Shown here piece after piece: positions 8,929 through 17,057 of a stretch of DNA of 19,691 nucleotides (position 1 is the first letter of the stretch; every line of letters starts with the position of its first letter). A program made the position numbers and the translations under genes. The stretch is from an uncultured Bacteroidales bacterium (lineage in GTDB: Bacteria; Bacteroidota; Bacteroidia; Bacteroidales; Muribaculaceae), in NCBI GenBank assembly GCA_900554345.1, contig USHH01000011.1, positions 1 to 19,691 on the forward strand, read 5' to 3'. The notes under the pieces are model-generated. The model saw only the letters and a program-made list of their open reading frames with translations. It was not told where the DNA came from and did not search any database.

Positions 8929-9816
8929 ATGGCCACCACACTCACCGACATCTCCATCGAAAGGCTTCTGCACATGAAGGCTTCGGTCAGACTCACATCC
9001 TATAATGACGCGATCGTGATAATCGACGACATCAGCCAGCTGAGTCTCTTCCGGGAGCCTACACGCATCAATGCCATATGCATGTTCGTGTGTCTGGAAG
9101 GGGAGGTCGAGAGCCGGGCAAATCTCGAGAGCATCACCCTTCACGCCAACAGCATGAGCCTTCATCTGCCGGGCGACATAATCCAGGTGACGGCGAGCCG
9201 GGGCATGAAGGGATTCGCCATACTCATCTCCAATGAATACCAGCGTCAGCTCAAGATAGATTTCAGGCTCCGGACGCAGGCATACATCAACCTGCGCGGC
9301 AACACCATAATCGAGATGCCGGAAGAGGAGACCCGGCTGCTCGAGCCATATCTCGTGTTGCTGCGCAAGAATATCAGGGAAGGAAACGGAGAAGTGATAC
9401 GTAGTCTTAGCGAGGCCCTCTCCCACACAGTGCTCCTCGCCATGAGCAAAGCCCAGGCGGAAAGGGCCCCGGAGAAGGCATCGACGACACGCGGCCAGCA
9501 GATCTTCAACCGGTTTATGGAGCTTCTCACCGACTACCACACCAGAGAGCGCAGCCTTGGGTTTTACGCGGAAAAGCTGTGCCTGACACCCAAATACATG
9601 TCGGCCATGGTGAAAGGGTACACCGGGAAAGGGGCGCTCGACTGGATCAATGAATATGTGGTGCTCGAAGCCAAGATCCTGCTTGGCAACACCGACCTTA
9701 ACGTGCAGCAGATCGCCTACCGGCTCAACTTCCCCACCCAATCGGCGTTCGGCAAATATTTCAGGCAGCAGACCGGCATGAGCCCCAGGAATTACCGGCA
9801 GAGACATGGAGATTGA
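8929..9816 (+). CDS. AraC-family transcriptional regulator
   Basis: A 295-residue cytoplasmic protein without signal peptide or membrane segment. Residues 1-160 form a cupin-like beta-rich sensor domain (SLHLPGDIIQVTA, then GFAILISNEYQ), as in AraC/XylS regulators. Residues 191-293 hold the two-HTH AraC DNA-binding domain: the first HTH around SLGFYAEKLCLTPKYMSAMV, the second around NVQQIAYRLNFPTQSAFGKY, ending in the family signature FRQQTGMSPRNYRQ. Length is normal for the family. It is transcribed away from the LuxR-type regulator and is followed after 48 bp by a second, membrane-bound AraC-type regulator with its own promoter. Targets are inferred to be the flanking surface-protein genes; the ligand cannot be told. 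Confidence 0.92.
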   Translation: MATTLTDISIERLLHMKASVRLTSYNDAIVIIDDISQLSLFREPTRINAICMFVCLEGEVESRANLESITLHANSMSLHLPGDIIQVTASRGMKGFAILISNEYQRQLKIDFRLRTQAYINLRGNTIIEMPEEETRLLEPYLVLLRKNIREGNGEVIRSLSEALSHTVLLAMSKAQAERAPEKASTTRGQQIFNRFMELLTDYHTRERSLGFYAEKLCLTPKYMSAMVKGYTGKGALDWINEYVVLEAKILLGNTDLNVQQIAYRLNFPTQSAFGKYFRQQTGMSPRNYRQRHGD

Positions 9817-9828
9817 TGGAGCAGGATG

Positions 9829-9859
9829 TTTGGAATCTCAGGATTTTGAACTAATTTTG
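9829..9859 (+). promoter_or_regulatory. Strong Bacteroidota promoter abutting the start of the TPR-AraC regulator
   Basis: TTTG at 9829-9832, a spacer of exactly 19 bases, then TAATTTTG at 9852-9859: a full match to the Bacteroidota housekeeping sigma-factor consensus (-33 TTTG, -7 TAnnTTTG). The ATG of the downstream gene is at 9865, five bases after the -7 box. Transcription should therefore start at or within a base or two of the initiation codon, predicting a leaderless or nearly leaderless mRNA. Confidence 0.85.
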
Positions 9860-9864
9860 CGTAC

Positions 9865-11571
9865 ATGAACAGACCGGCATCGATACTTCTCCTCATAATT
9901 TCCATCATCACCATCATATCAACCCCTGGCTGCGGCAGCGGTCAGGGCGGCATAGACACCGACAGGAGCCTTGAGATCATGAAGCGCTTCTGGCACGACA
10001 AGCTGAGCGCCGGAGAGATGGACTCCGTGGTATACGTCACGCGGAAATACTACAACAATATAAAAGGAAGCGGGAGCGACGCCGAGGCCCTGGCCGGGCT
10101 TCAGCTCTCGCAGGCATTCACCATTCTGGAGAAGAAAGACTCGGCTGAAAAATACCTTTCGGAAATAGCGCCTCTGGCAAAGGATGCCACCGACCCTATG
10201 GCCAGACTGCTCTACCACCATATCAAAGGCTCGCTCGCCCTGAAATACAGACTGAGCTATCCGGAAGCCCTGAGCTCATTCCACGAGGGATACCGGGAAG
10301 CGAGAAAGGCGGGAAACCAGATGGCGATGGTCACGATGCTTGCCAATATCGGATACATATATTACATACTCGACGACCCCAACGGCATGGACTACGCCAG
10401 GGAGGCGGTGTCGATACTGTCGACCGCCGACGCCGACATAGTGTCGCGGTCGCAGGCATATATGGGACTCGCCCTCATGCAGGTGACCAACAACCTGTAT
10501 CCCGAAGCGCTCGCCACCCTCGACCATATCGACAGCCTCATACTGGAGCACGACCTCCGGCAGCTCGCCCCCCTGTCGTTTACCACACGCGGCGACATCC
10601 TGTCGCGCCAGGGCAGACTCGGGGAAGCGGAAAAGGAATACAGAAAGGCAATCGAGCTGAGGGAATATGCCGAACCGAGTTTCGGAGTGCTGGCGCTGAT
10701 GCGCTACGGGCGCCTCAAAGAGAGGCAGAAAGACCTGAGAGGAGCCGAGCGCCTATACAGCAATGCGCTCGCCATCTCGACGTCGTTCCGGAATCTCGAG
10801 TTTCGCGCCGACATTATACTCGCCCTCGCGAAACTCCACTCGCGTCTCGGCAATAAGGAAGAAGCCCTGTCTTTCTTCCATCAATACCACAACCTGAACG
10901 ACAGCCTTCAGAAAAACCGGATGGTGCAGGATTTCAACAGCCTCGTGACAACCAACCTCCGTCTGGAGAAGGAAAATGAAGTGCATAAATACAAGATCAG
11001 GAATCTCCGCACCCAACGCATCGCCACGATATGCATATCGCTGCTGACAGTGCTCACCGTAGTCCTCATCTCGATGGCCGTCACCCACAGGAGACAAAGG
11101 AAGCTCCACGAGGCGACGGTGAGACGCCTACTCGACAACCGGCCCATAGTCATGGCAGGGCAGCCCGACGGCGCCAAAGAAGAAACCAAAGCGGGAGCCG
11201 ACGACTCCCTGAGAGACGTGTTCCAGAGCATCGAATGCAAAATGAGGACGGAAAAGGCATACCGCGACAGCAACATATCGCTGGAATCTCTCGCAGCGTC
11301 GCTCGGCAGCAACCGCACCTATGTCTCCAAAGCCGTCAATGCTTGCGCGGGCGTATCGTTCAGCAGGTATGTCAACGCCTTCCGGATATCTGACGCAATG
11401 GCCATACTTTCCGACCACACAAGGGACGTGAGGGTGAAGGAGCTCGCCGCCGAGCTGGGGTTCAGCTCCGACTCCGTATTCTCGAAAACCTTCAAAAAAG
11501 ACGTGGGGATGTCGCCCATGGAATTCCGCAAATCAGCCCTGTCGATAGCAAAAAACGACGGAATCTCATGA
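9865..11571 (+). CDS. Transmembrane TPR regulator with C-terminal AraC HTH and possible lipoprotein signal
   Basis: A 568-residue membrane one-component regulator. The N-terminus is hydrophobic (ILLLIISIITIIS) and ends in TPGC with C23, a lipobox-like site, so the protein may be lipid-anchored. Residues 85-350 are TPR-type helical repeats (MLANIGYIYYILDDPNGMDY, LSRQGRLGEAEKEYRKAIEL, LALAKLHSRLGNKEEALSFF). One transmembrane helix lies at about 386-408 (CISLLTVLTVVLISMAV). Residues 465-560 are an AraC-type double HTH (SLESLAASLGSNRTYVSKAV; VKELAAELGFSSDSVFSKTF; GMSPMEFRKS). The sensor is thus predicted periplasmic and the HTH cytoplasmic. It has the same plan as the leftward 593-residue regulator but an AraC instead of a LuxR-like output domain. 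The signal peptide supports the 9865 start despite the absent leader. Likely regulator of the giant-protein gene that follows. Confidence 0.88.
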   Translation: MNRPASILLLIISIITIISTPGCGSGQGGIDTDRSLEIMKRFWHDKLSAGEMDSVVYVTRKYYNNIKGSGSDAEALAGLQLSQAFTILEKKDSAEKYLSEIAPLAKDATDPMARLLYHHIKGSLALKYRLSYPEALSSFHEGYREARKAGNQMAMVTMLANIGYIYYILDDPNGMDYAREAVSILSTADADIVSRSQAYMGLALMQVTNNLYPEALATLDHIDSLILEHDLRQLAPLSFTTRGDILSRQGRLGEAEKEYRKAIELREYAEPSFGVLALMRYGRLKERQKDLRGAERLYSNALAISTSFRNLEFRADIILALAKLHSRLGNKEEALSFFHQYHNLNDSLQKNRMVQDFNSLVTTNLRLEKENEVHKYKIRNLRTQRIATICISLLTVLTVVLISMAVTHRRQRKLHEATVRRLLDNRPIVMAGQPDGAKEETKAGADDSLRDVFQSIECKMRTEKAYRDSNISLESLAASLGSNRTYVSKAVNACAGVSFSRYVNAFRISDAMAILSDHTRDVRVKELAAELGFSSDSVFSKTFKKDVGMSPMEFRKSALSIAKNDGIS

Positions 11572-11606
11572 CAAATCATATATTTTACGAATTGACATGA
11601 CAATTA

Positions 11607-11638
11607 TTTTCCGTTTCTGCCATCTATAAGTAATTTTG
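11607..11638 (+). promoter_or_regulatory. Promoter of the rightward giant-protein gene
   Basis: TAATTTTG at 11631-11638 is an exact TAnnTTTG -7 match. TTTT at 11607-11610 is a one-mismatch -33 box with a 20-base spacer. Transcription from about 11644 would leave a leader of roughly 110 bases before the ATG at 11753. Because the in-frame TTG at 11636 lies inside this promoter, it cannot be the real start codon. Confidence 0.7.
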
Positions 11639-11695
11639 GCTACCGGAAATTCCACCCGGAACCATAGTTACAACAAACCTGACGGGCTGCTTCAA

Positions 11696-11740
11696 TCCGG
11701 TTCAAGCGTCTGTCACGGCAATACCAACATCAGAACCGGA
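11696..11740 (+). promoter_or_regulatory. Inverted repeat in the 5' leader of the rightward giant-protein gene
   Basis: TCCGGTTC (11696-11703) and GAACCGGA (11733-11740) form a perfect 8-bp inverted repeat with a 29-base loop, ending 12 bases before the ATG. An upstream GAACC (11659-11663) can pair with the same GGTTC, so two mutually exclusive stems are possible. This is read by eye; folding energy was not computed. Confidence 0.4.
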
Positions 11741-11752
11741 CAACGACAATAT

Positions 11753-14700
11753 ATGAGGAAATATACAAATCTCTATGTCGCCACTCTGCTGGGAAGCGGA
11801 GCCGCCGTATGCATAGGCGCCGCAACGGGGATATCGGCTCCGTTGAAACCCATGAAGGGCGCCCCTGTGGAGCAAGGATTCGCCACGCGCATGGCAAGCC
11901 GAGACAACAACACACCATGGCGGGTGACTTCAGGAGGGTCAAGCCTGTTCGGCTTCATGTCGTCGTCAGACGTAAGCTCGATGAATCCGCCCAGGGGCGT
12001 GTATGAAATAGGCCAGTACGGCGAGACCACCATGGTCTACACCGATCCGGCGGCGCAGTATTACGATAAATTCAGCTGCGCGTTCCTTCTGGACGGCTGT
12101 CTCTACGGCTACGCGGAGGGATATTTCAGCGATGATTTCTCCAACTTCGGCTCGCCCGCATTCCTGAAGGTGGATTTCTCGACCGGCGAGGTGCTGGAGA
12201 AAGTGGATATAGACTCCACCATCAGCTGGGTATCCCCTCCCGCCTACAACCCCGAAGACGGATACTTCTATTTCTTCACCAGAAACTACGAGCTCGCGAG
12301 GGCCACTACCGCCAATCCCACGGAAATGGAGATAGTGAAGCAATATGACGATTTCATGGACAACGTGATCTCACTCGCCTACTGCCCTAAAGACAAGGCT
12401 CTCTACGGAGTAAACCTCAACCAACGGTTTGTAAGGATAGACTTCGACGGCACGCAGAGCGTGATAAGCGACATTCCCGACAAGAACGCCCACGGCACGT
12501 TCCAGGCCGCCATGGCATACGCACCGGCCGAAGACATCTTCTACTGGACCTACCAGAGCAACGACGGCACGACGAGTCTGTATACCGTAACCACCGACGG
12601 ACTCTTCAACTTCGAGTGCTCGCTCGACGAGAACGCCTTTTTCGACTGGTTTGTATGTCCCGACACGAAAATAATACCCGGCGCTCCGGAAAGCCCCGTA
12701 ATCCGCGGAATAGAATTCCCCGAAGGCTCCCTGTCGGGAAGCGTATCGTTCACCATGCCGGAGCAGACACAGGACGGCAATCCGCTGCCTGACAGCGTCG
12801 ACTGGGAAGTGAGCGTCGACGGCACGGCGGCGGCGCAGGGCCAGGCGGCCCCCGGCAGCGATGTATCAGCCGAGATCACCGGACTCGAGACGGGCAACCA
12901 CGAGTTTGGCGTGACAGTCTCCGCCAACGGGAAATCGAGCGAGACCCAGACCCGCAGGATGTGGATAGGCCCCGACATCCCGATGGCTCCGAAATCAGTG
13001 ACGCTCACGCAGGAAGACATCAGCTGGGAGGCCACCTCCGCCGGCGTTCACGGCGGCTACGTGGATCTCGAAGGCCTGGTCTACAACGTGCGCATCGAGA
13101 ACCTTGACGGCGACACCGTGTTCGCGACAACCACATCAGCCACGACCACAACCTACCGGCTTGAGAATCCGGCAGACCTCTCCCTATATACCGCATATGT
13201 GTCGGCTACGAGCAACGGAATAGAGAGCGCGGAATCAAGCTCCGACGGCCTCCAGATGGGCGACGCCATGACTCTCCCCGTGCATTTTACACCTACAAAG
13301 GCCGAATTCGGAATGATGACGGTCTTCGACAGGAACGATGACTATAACGGATGGACATGGAACGACGAGAGAAGCGCCATCTACTCCGGCTATTCCTTCG
13401 ACGCCGACATGGACGACTATCTGTTTCTGCCGGCCATAAGCTTCGACAGCACCGACAGGATTTACGAGGTGTCGCTCGACGCCTCGGCATGGTCGCCCAA
13501 CTTCACCGGGGAATACCTCGACGTGGTGCTCGCCATAGAGCCGAATTACGACGGAGTGATCGAAAGCCTGGTGGAACGCACTGAAATACCATGCGCCTAC
13601 GACCAGCAGGGGCAGCAGGTGTCGCCGTGGAAAAGGCTTCAGGGATATTTCAAGGTCTACGAGCCCGGAACCTATTACATCGGAATCCACTGCTCGTCGG
13701 CAGCCGAGATGGCCGGAGTGCTAATCCGCGATATCAACGTGGAAGACGGCGCCGTGACCGATTCCAGTCCCGCCACGGCGGAAGACATCATCCTGACAGC
13801 GGCACCGGAAGGCAAGCTCTCAGCGACAGTGGAGTTCAGATTCCCGACAACGACCAACGCGGGCACCCCGATCTCCGAAGGTGAAGAGCTGACCGCGACT
13901 ATCGACAGCCCGGTCGAGACAGTGACCGTGACAGGCATCGCAGGCGCCACCGCCGAAGCCACACTGGCCACCAACCAGGGAGAGAACGAAATCGGAATCA
14001 TCGTCTCCAACAGCAACGGAGAGAACAGCTTCAGAGCCACCGCCAAGGTATTCACAGGCCAGACAGTGCCCTCCAACGTCACCGACGTAAGCGGAACGGT
14101 GTCAGACGACATGCTTCACCTCACATTGACCTGGAAGGCACCGGCCACCGGCGAAAACGGAGGATATATCGATCCGTCGCAGCTCACATACAACATCTAC
14201 AGGTATGACCCCACGGGAATACCGTCGAACTGGATAGCGATCGAGAAAGGCCTGACCGAATGCACATACACCTTCACCCCGGAGACACAGGACTATTACC
14301 ATATCGCGATAGAGCCAGTGAATATCGCAGGAGCAGGCCCGATGATGTCGGGATCGGCATGGGTCGGTCCGGCATACACGCTGCCCTATTCAGATGATTT
14401 CTCCGATCCCTACAACATCTACCAGACGAAGCCCTGGAGGATCTTCACCAACGGATATTACGCCGAATGGACGTTCATATACCTCAAGGACATCGATGCC
14501 GCCCTGTATGGCGACGACAACGACAAGGTGGCGATGTACTGCAGCGGAGTGGAGGGCACGGCAGGACGCGTCTCCATGCCCAGATTCACTACGCTCAACA
14601 CAGATGTCGCGAGCCTCACCCTCAACACCTACACCGGCAGCCGCGCGGCCAAGGTGACGCTCTACGGATATTCGACCCACCATTCCGACCAGCTGCTGCC

Positions 14701-15085
14701 GATCGGAACGCTCCCCGTGAACGACGGCGAGGAGATCAGGGCGGTGACATTCGACCTTCCCGAGACACTGCTTGGAGAGGAATGGGTGCAGATAATCATC
14801 GACACCGAGATAGAGGACGAGGGCGACTATTTCGCCATGACCTCCGCCGCGGTGTCTCCGACAAGCGGAATCGCCACCAATCACGTAGCCACCGGCTCGA
14901 TCCTGTCGGGCCGCAACAGCATCAGGCTGATCAATCTCAAAGACGCCGAATACTCGGTGTCGACCGCCGACGGACGGGTCGTGGACTCCGGACGTGTAGC
15001 CGGCGACGACATGAGGCTGACAGTGCCGGCAGGCGTCTACGTGGTGAAAGCGGGCGCCAAGACACTCAAGACTATAGTGAGATGA
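11753..15085 (+). CDS. Giant secreted Fn3/choice-of-anchor J protein, paralogue of the leftward giant protein
   Basis: A 1110-residue exported protein. I place the start at ATG 11753 (MRKYTNLYVATLLGSGAAVC), which begins a signal peptide and follows a promoter; upstream in-frame codons fall in the promoter and leader. Approximate domains are: 60-305 propeller-like repeats (FLKVDFSTGEV, RFVRIDFDG, TSLYTVTTDG); 310-400 and 410-500 Fn3-like; 508-668 choice-of-anchor J/jelly-roll (DDYLFLPAI, then GVLIRDINVEDG); 672-770 and 775-865 Fn3-like (LTWKAPATGENGGY, LTYNIYRYD); 875-1038 a second jelly-roll; 1045-1110 a T9SS-type tail (YSVSTADGRVV, AGVYVVKAG, LKTIVR). Order and local phrases match the leftward 1540-residue protein over its first 650 residues, but the carboxypeptidase-regulatory-like repeats are missing here. 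The downstream Omp28-like gene is 69 bp away. Function unknown; surface binding is the natural guess. Confidence 0.88.
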   Translation: MRKYTNLYVATLLGSGAAVCIGAATGISAPLKPMKGAPVEQGFATRMASRDNNTPWRVTSGGSSLFGFMSSSDVSSMNPPRGVYEIGQYGETTMVYTDPAAQYYDKFSCAFLLDGCLYGYAEGYFSDDFSNFGSPAFLKVDFSTGEVLEKVDIDSTISWVSPPAYNPEDGYFYFFTRNYELARATTANPTEMEIVKQYDDFMDNVISLAYCPKDKALYGVNLNQRFVRIDFDGTQSVISDIPDKNAHGTFQAAMAYAPAEDIFYWTYQSNDGTTSLYTVTTDGLFNFECSLDENAFFDWFVCPDTKIIPGAPESPVIRGIEFPEGSLSGSVSFTMPEQTQDGNPLPDSVDWEVSVDGTAAAQGQAAPGSDVSAEITGLETGNHEFGVTVSANGKSSETQTRRMWIGPDIPMAPKSVTLTQEDISWEATSAGVHGGYVDLEGLVYNVRIENLDGDTVFATTTSATTTTYRLENPADLSLYTAYVSATSNGIESAESSSDGLQMGDAMTLPVHFTPTKAEFGMMTVFDRNDDYNGWTWNDERSAIYSGYSFDADMDDYLFLPAISFDSTDRIYEVSLDASAWSPNFTGEYLDVVLAIEPNYDGVIESLVERTEIPCAYDQQGQQVSPWKRLQGYFKVYEPGTYYIGIHCSSAAEMAGVLIRDINVEDGAVTDSSPATAEDIILTAAPEGKLSATVEFRFPTTTNAGTPISEGEELTATIDSPVETVTVTGIAGATAEATLATNQGENEIGIIVSNSNGENSFRATAKVFTGQTVPSNVTDVSGTVSDDMLHLTLTWKAPATGENGGYIDPSQLTYNIYRYDPTGIPSNWIAIEKGLTECTYTFTPETQDYYHIAIEPVNIAGAGPMMSGSAWVGPAYTLPYSDDFSDPYNIYQTKPWRIFTNGYYAEWTFIYLKDIDAALYGDDNDKVAMYCSGVEGTAGRVSMPRFTTLNTDVASLTLNTYTGSRAAKVTLYGYSTHHSDQLLPIGTLPVNDGEEIRAVTFDLPETLLGEEWVQIIIDTEIEDEGDYFAMTSAAVSPTSGIATNHVATGSILSGRNSIRLINLKDAEYSVSTADGRVVDSGRVAGDDMRLTVPAGVYVVKAGAKTLKTIVR

Positions 15086-15108
15086 CAATCTCCGGATGAC
15101 CAACCAGT

Positions 15109-15137
15109 GGGAAGGGGTGTCGTATCCACCCCTTCCC
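15109..15137 (+). other. Intercistronic hairpin between the giant-protein and Omp28-like genes
   Basis: A perfect 11-bp stem, GGGAAGGGGTG (15109-15119) with CACCCCTTCCC (15127-15137), closes a 7-base loop. It lies 23 bases after the stop of the giant-protein gene and 17 bases before the ATG of the next gene. No T-run follows, so it is probably not an intrinsic terminator; it may stabilise the upstream message or tune expression of the downstream gene. Confidence 0.6.
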
Positions 15138-15154
15138 TATCAATATCAGACAAC

Positions 15155-16975
15155 ATGACAAGAAAACAGATCCATTTCTATCTGACCCTCCTCCTGCTGT
15201 CGCTGTCGCTCGCAGCCTACCCGGCCACCGACTACCGTCTGGGATACTGCTCGGGCAAAGTCGACACATCGGAAGGAGCGTTTTCCGTGGAGGGAAACGT
15301 CACTGTGGAGGCCGCTATTTATCTTCCGGCCGAAACGCTCGCGCGCTTCAGGGGAGACGCCTTCAGTGGCGTGAACGCCGGGCTGGCCTCGAAACTCAAC
15401 GTCCACGAAATGACGGTATGGGTACGCGAGTCGCTTGAGCAGGACAATCTCGCGGAGACCACCATCGACATCCGCTCGGCCCAGAAGCCACGCGACGGAT
15501 GGAACAACATCGCGTTCGAGACCCCGATGGATATCCGGGAAAACACGGGATACTACGTGGGCTACACCTTTACCCAGACAAAGACCTCCTCGGCAGTATC
15601 GGCGGTGGATGGCGAGGAGCCAGACGCGTGCTGGATAAAGACCGGAGAGGAAGGATGGAGACAACGACCCGAAACCGGCATACTCTGCATAGAGGCCCTG
15701 ATCAGCGGCGACAATCTCCCCACCGATGACCTGCGTCTCATATCCGCGTCCTTCTCCCGGGCATACTGTGTGGCGGGAGAGCCGGCGAAGGTGATTTACG
15801 AGATCCGCAACGAGGGAATCAACACAGTGGATTCCTACGTGCTCGAGATCACGGCCTCCGGCACTGATTTCCATGCGGAGAAGCAGGTGAGCCAGACCCT
15901 CAATTACGGCGTGTCGAGAAACTATACGGAAGAGATCTCCCTCGACGGTCTTGAACCGGGCAGGGAATATGACCTTGAGATATCAGTGGCAGCTCCCAAC
16001 GGCAATGCAGACACCATGCCCGACGACAACAGCGTTGTCATCAAAAGCGTCCCGGTGATATCGGCGGTGTTTCCGAGGACGGTGCTGCTCGAGGAGTTCA
16101 CCACCGAGCGATGCTCCAACTGTCCTGCCGCCGCACAGACAATCCAGGACATGATATCGATGATGACCGATGAGCAGAAGGCCAGGTTTGTAATGGTATG
16201 CCATCATTCAGGATATTATGAGGATCCCTTCACACTGGAATGCGACCGGGAATATGAATGGTTTTACAACGACAACGGCTCCACCTATGCGCCGGCGTTC
16301 ATGCTCGACAGAGAGGAGGAAAGCGGAAGCCGGATCAAGACCCCCGTGTTTATGAACCTTCCGGCCAATGATTTCCTGTATAAGGTGACGTCGGCACAGG
16401 ATATTCCGGCCCTCTACAGCATCGGGCTCGACGGCGTCCATGACCCGGGGCTCCGCACAGTGACGGTGGACATCAAAGGAGAGACGGTGCTGAGGATGTT
16501 TCCCGACCCGCGAATCACAGTGTATCTGACCGAAGACAACGTGGCGGCGAGCGAAAGAGGACAGGCAGGCGCCGGCACAGGCTACATACACAATCATGTG
16601 GAAAGGGCCTACAACGCCACTTGGGGAGAGTCGCCCGAATGGGACGGAGACAGCTACTCCTACAGCTGCACCCTCACCTATCCGGAAGGATGCAGGCCGG
16701 AGGAGATGCATGTGGTGGCCTTCATATCCAATTACGATCCGCAGAGCCCGGTGGCATGCGGGATAGGCAATGTAGCCTCATCAAACCTCTCGGATCTCAG
16801 GCCCTCGGCCGTGGCGGATATTAAGGCCGATATGGCCCGGACTATAGAACTGCGAGACATGCAGGGAACGCTGATCAACAACACCGGAGAGACCTCCGGC
16901 CTTCAGCATGGTGTGTATTTAATCATCAAAAGAGGACAGGAAAAGACCACTGTCTCGAAAGTAATGGTGAAATAA
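15155..16975 (+). CDS. Omp28-like secreted protein with CSNC motif
   Basis: A 606-residue envelope protein. The start at 15155 (MTRKQIHFYLTLLLLSLSLA) begins a signal peptide; an upstream in-frame GTG at 15107 would sit partly in the intercistronic hairpin. Residues 20-190 are a jelly-roll-like domain (VTVEAAIYLPAETL, then NTGYYVGYTFTQT). Residues 195-300 are an Ig/CARDB-like domain (AKVIYEIRNEGINTVDSYVL). Residues 305-540 resemble Omp28 with a thioredoxin-like core: C320-S-N-C323 in EEFTTERCSNCP and a candidate cis-proline P380 in TYAPAF. Residues 550-606 look like a T9SS-type tail (IELRDMQGTLI, HGVYLIIKRG, VSKVMVK). Compared with the leftward Omp28-like protein it has Arg instead of Trp before the CxxC and a different N-terminal domain, so the pair is diverged. 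No promoter is seen just upstream; it is probably co-transcribed with the giant-protein gene. Confidence 0.86.
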   Translation: MTRKQIHFYLTLLLLSLSLAAYPATDYRLGYCSGKVDTSEGAFSVEGNVTVEAAIYLPAETLARFRGDAFSGVNAGLASKLNVHEMTVWVRESLEQDNLAETTIDIRSAQKPRDGWNNIAFETPMDIRENTGYYVGYTFTQTKTSSAVSAVDGEEPDACWIKTGEEGWRQRPETGILCIEALISGDNLPTDDLRLISASFSRAYCVAGEPAKVIYEIRNEGINTVDSYVLEITASGTDFHAEKQVSQTLNYGVSRNYTEEISLDGLEPGREYDLEISVAAPNGNADTMPDDNSVVIKSVPVISAVFPRTVLLEEFTTERCSNCPAAAQTIQDMISMMTDEQKARFVMVCHHSGYYEDPFTLECDREYEWFYNDNGSTYAPAFMLDREEESGSRIKTPVFMNLPANDFLYKVTSAQDIPALYSIGLDGVHDPGLRTVTVDIKGETVLRMFPDPRITVYLTEDNVAASERGQAGAGTGYIHNHVERAYNATWGESPEWDGDSYSYSCTLTYPEGCRPEEMHVVAFISNYDPQSPVACGIGNVASSNLSDLRPSAVADIKADMARTIELRDMQGTLINNTGETSGLQHGVYLIIKRGQEKTTVSKVMVK

Positions 16976-17016
16976 GGACGCGGCTATTATCCATAACCCA
17001 CACCATGCAGAGTGCG

Positions 17017-17048
17017 GAGGGCCGGGGGAATTCCCCCGGTCCTCTTTT
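17017..17048 (+). terminator. Rho-independent terminator after the rightward Omp28-like gene
   Basis: GAGG-G-CCGGGGGAA (17017-17030) pairs with TTCCCCCGG-T-CCTC (17031-17044) with one G-T wobble, giving a strong GC-rich stem followed by TTTT (17045-17048). It lies about 40 bases past the stop at 16975 and ends the rightward unit. The convergent protease gene ends at 17058, but no T-run exists on the minus-strand side, so termination of that gene here would be inefficient. Confidence 0.88.
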
Positions 17049-17057
17049 CGTCAGCCG

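Noticed and set aside
8923..9807. 294-codon minus-strand frame opposite the AraC gene
   Set aside because: It mirrors the AraC gene almost exactly, and the AraC frame has unmistakable double-HTH signatures, so the antisense frame is a shadow.
11636..11752. N-terminal extension of the rightward giant protein from TTG
   Set aside because: The TTG is within the TAATTTTG promoter box, so it cannot be in the mRNA made from that promoter. The signal peptide begins at ATG 11753.
14390..15103. 237-codon minus-strand frame opposite the end of the rightward giant gene
   Set aside because: Histidine/arginine-rich shadow translation with no signal peptide or domain; the plus frame carries the jelly-roll and sorting tail.
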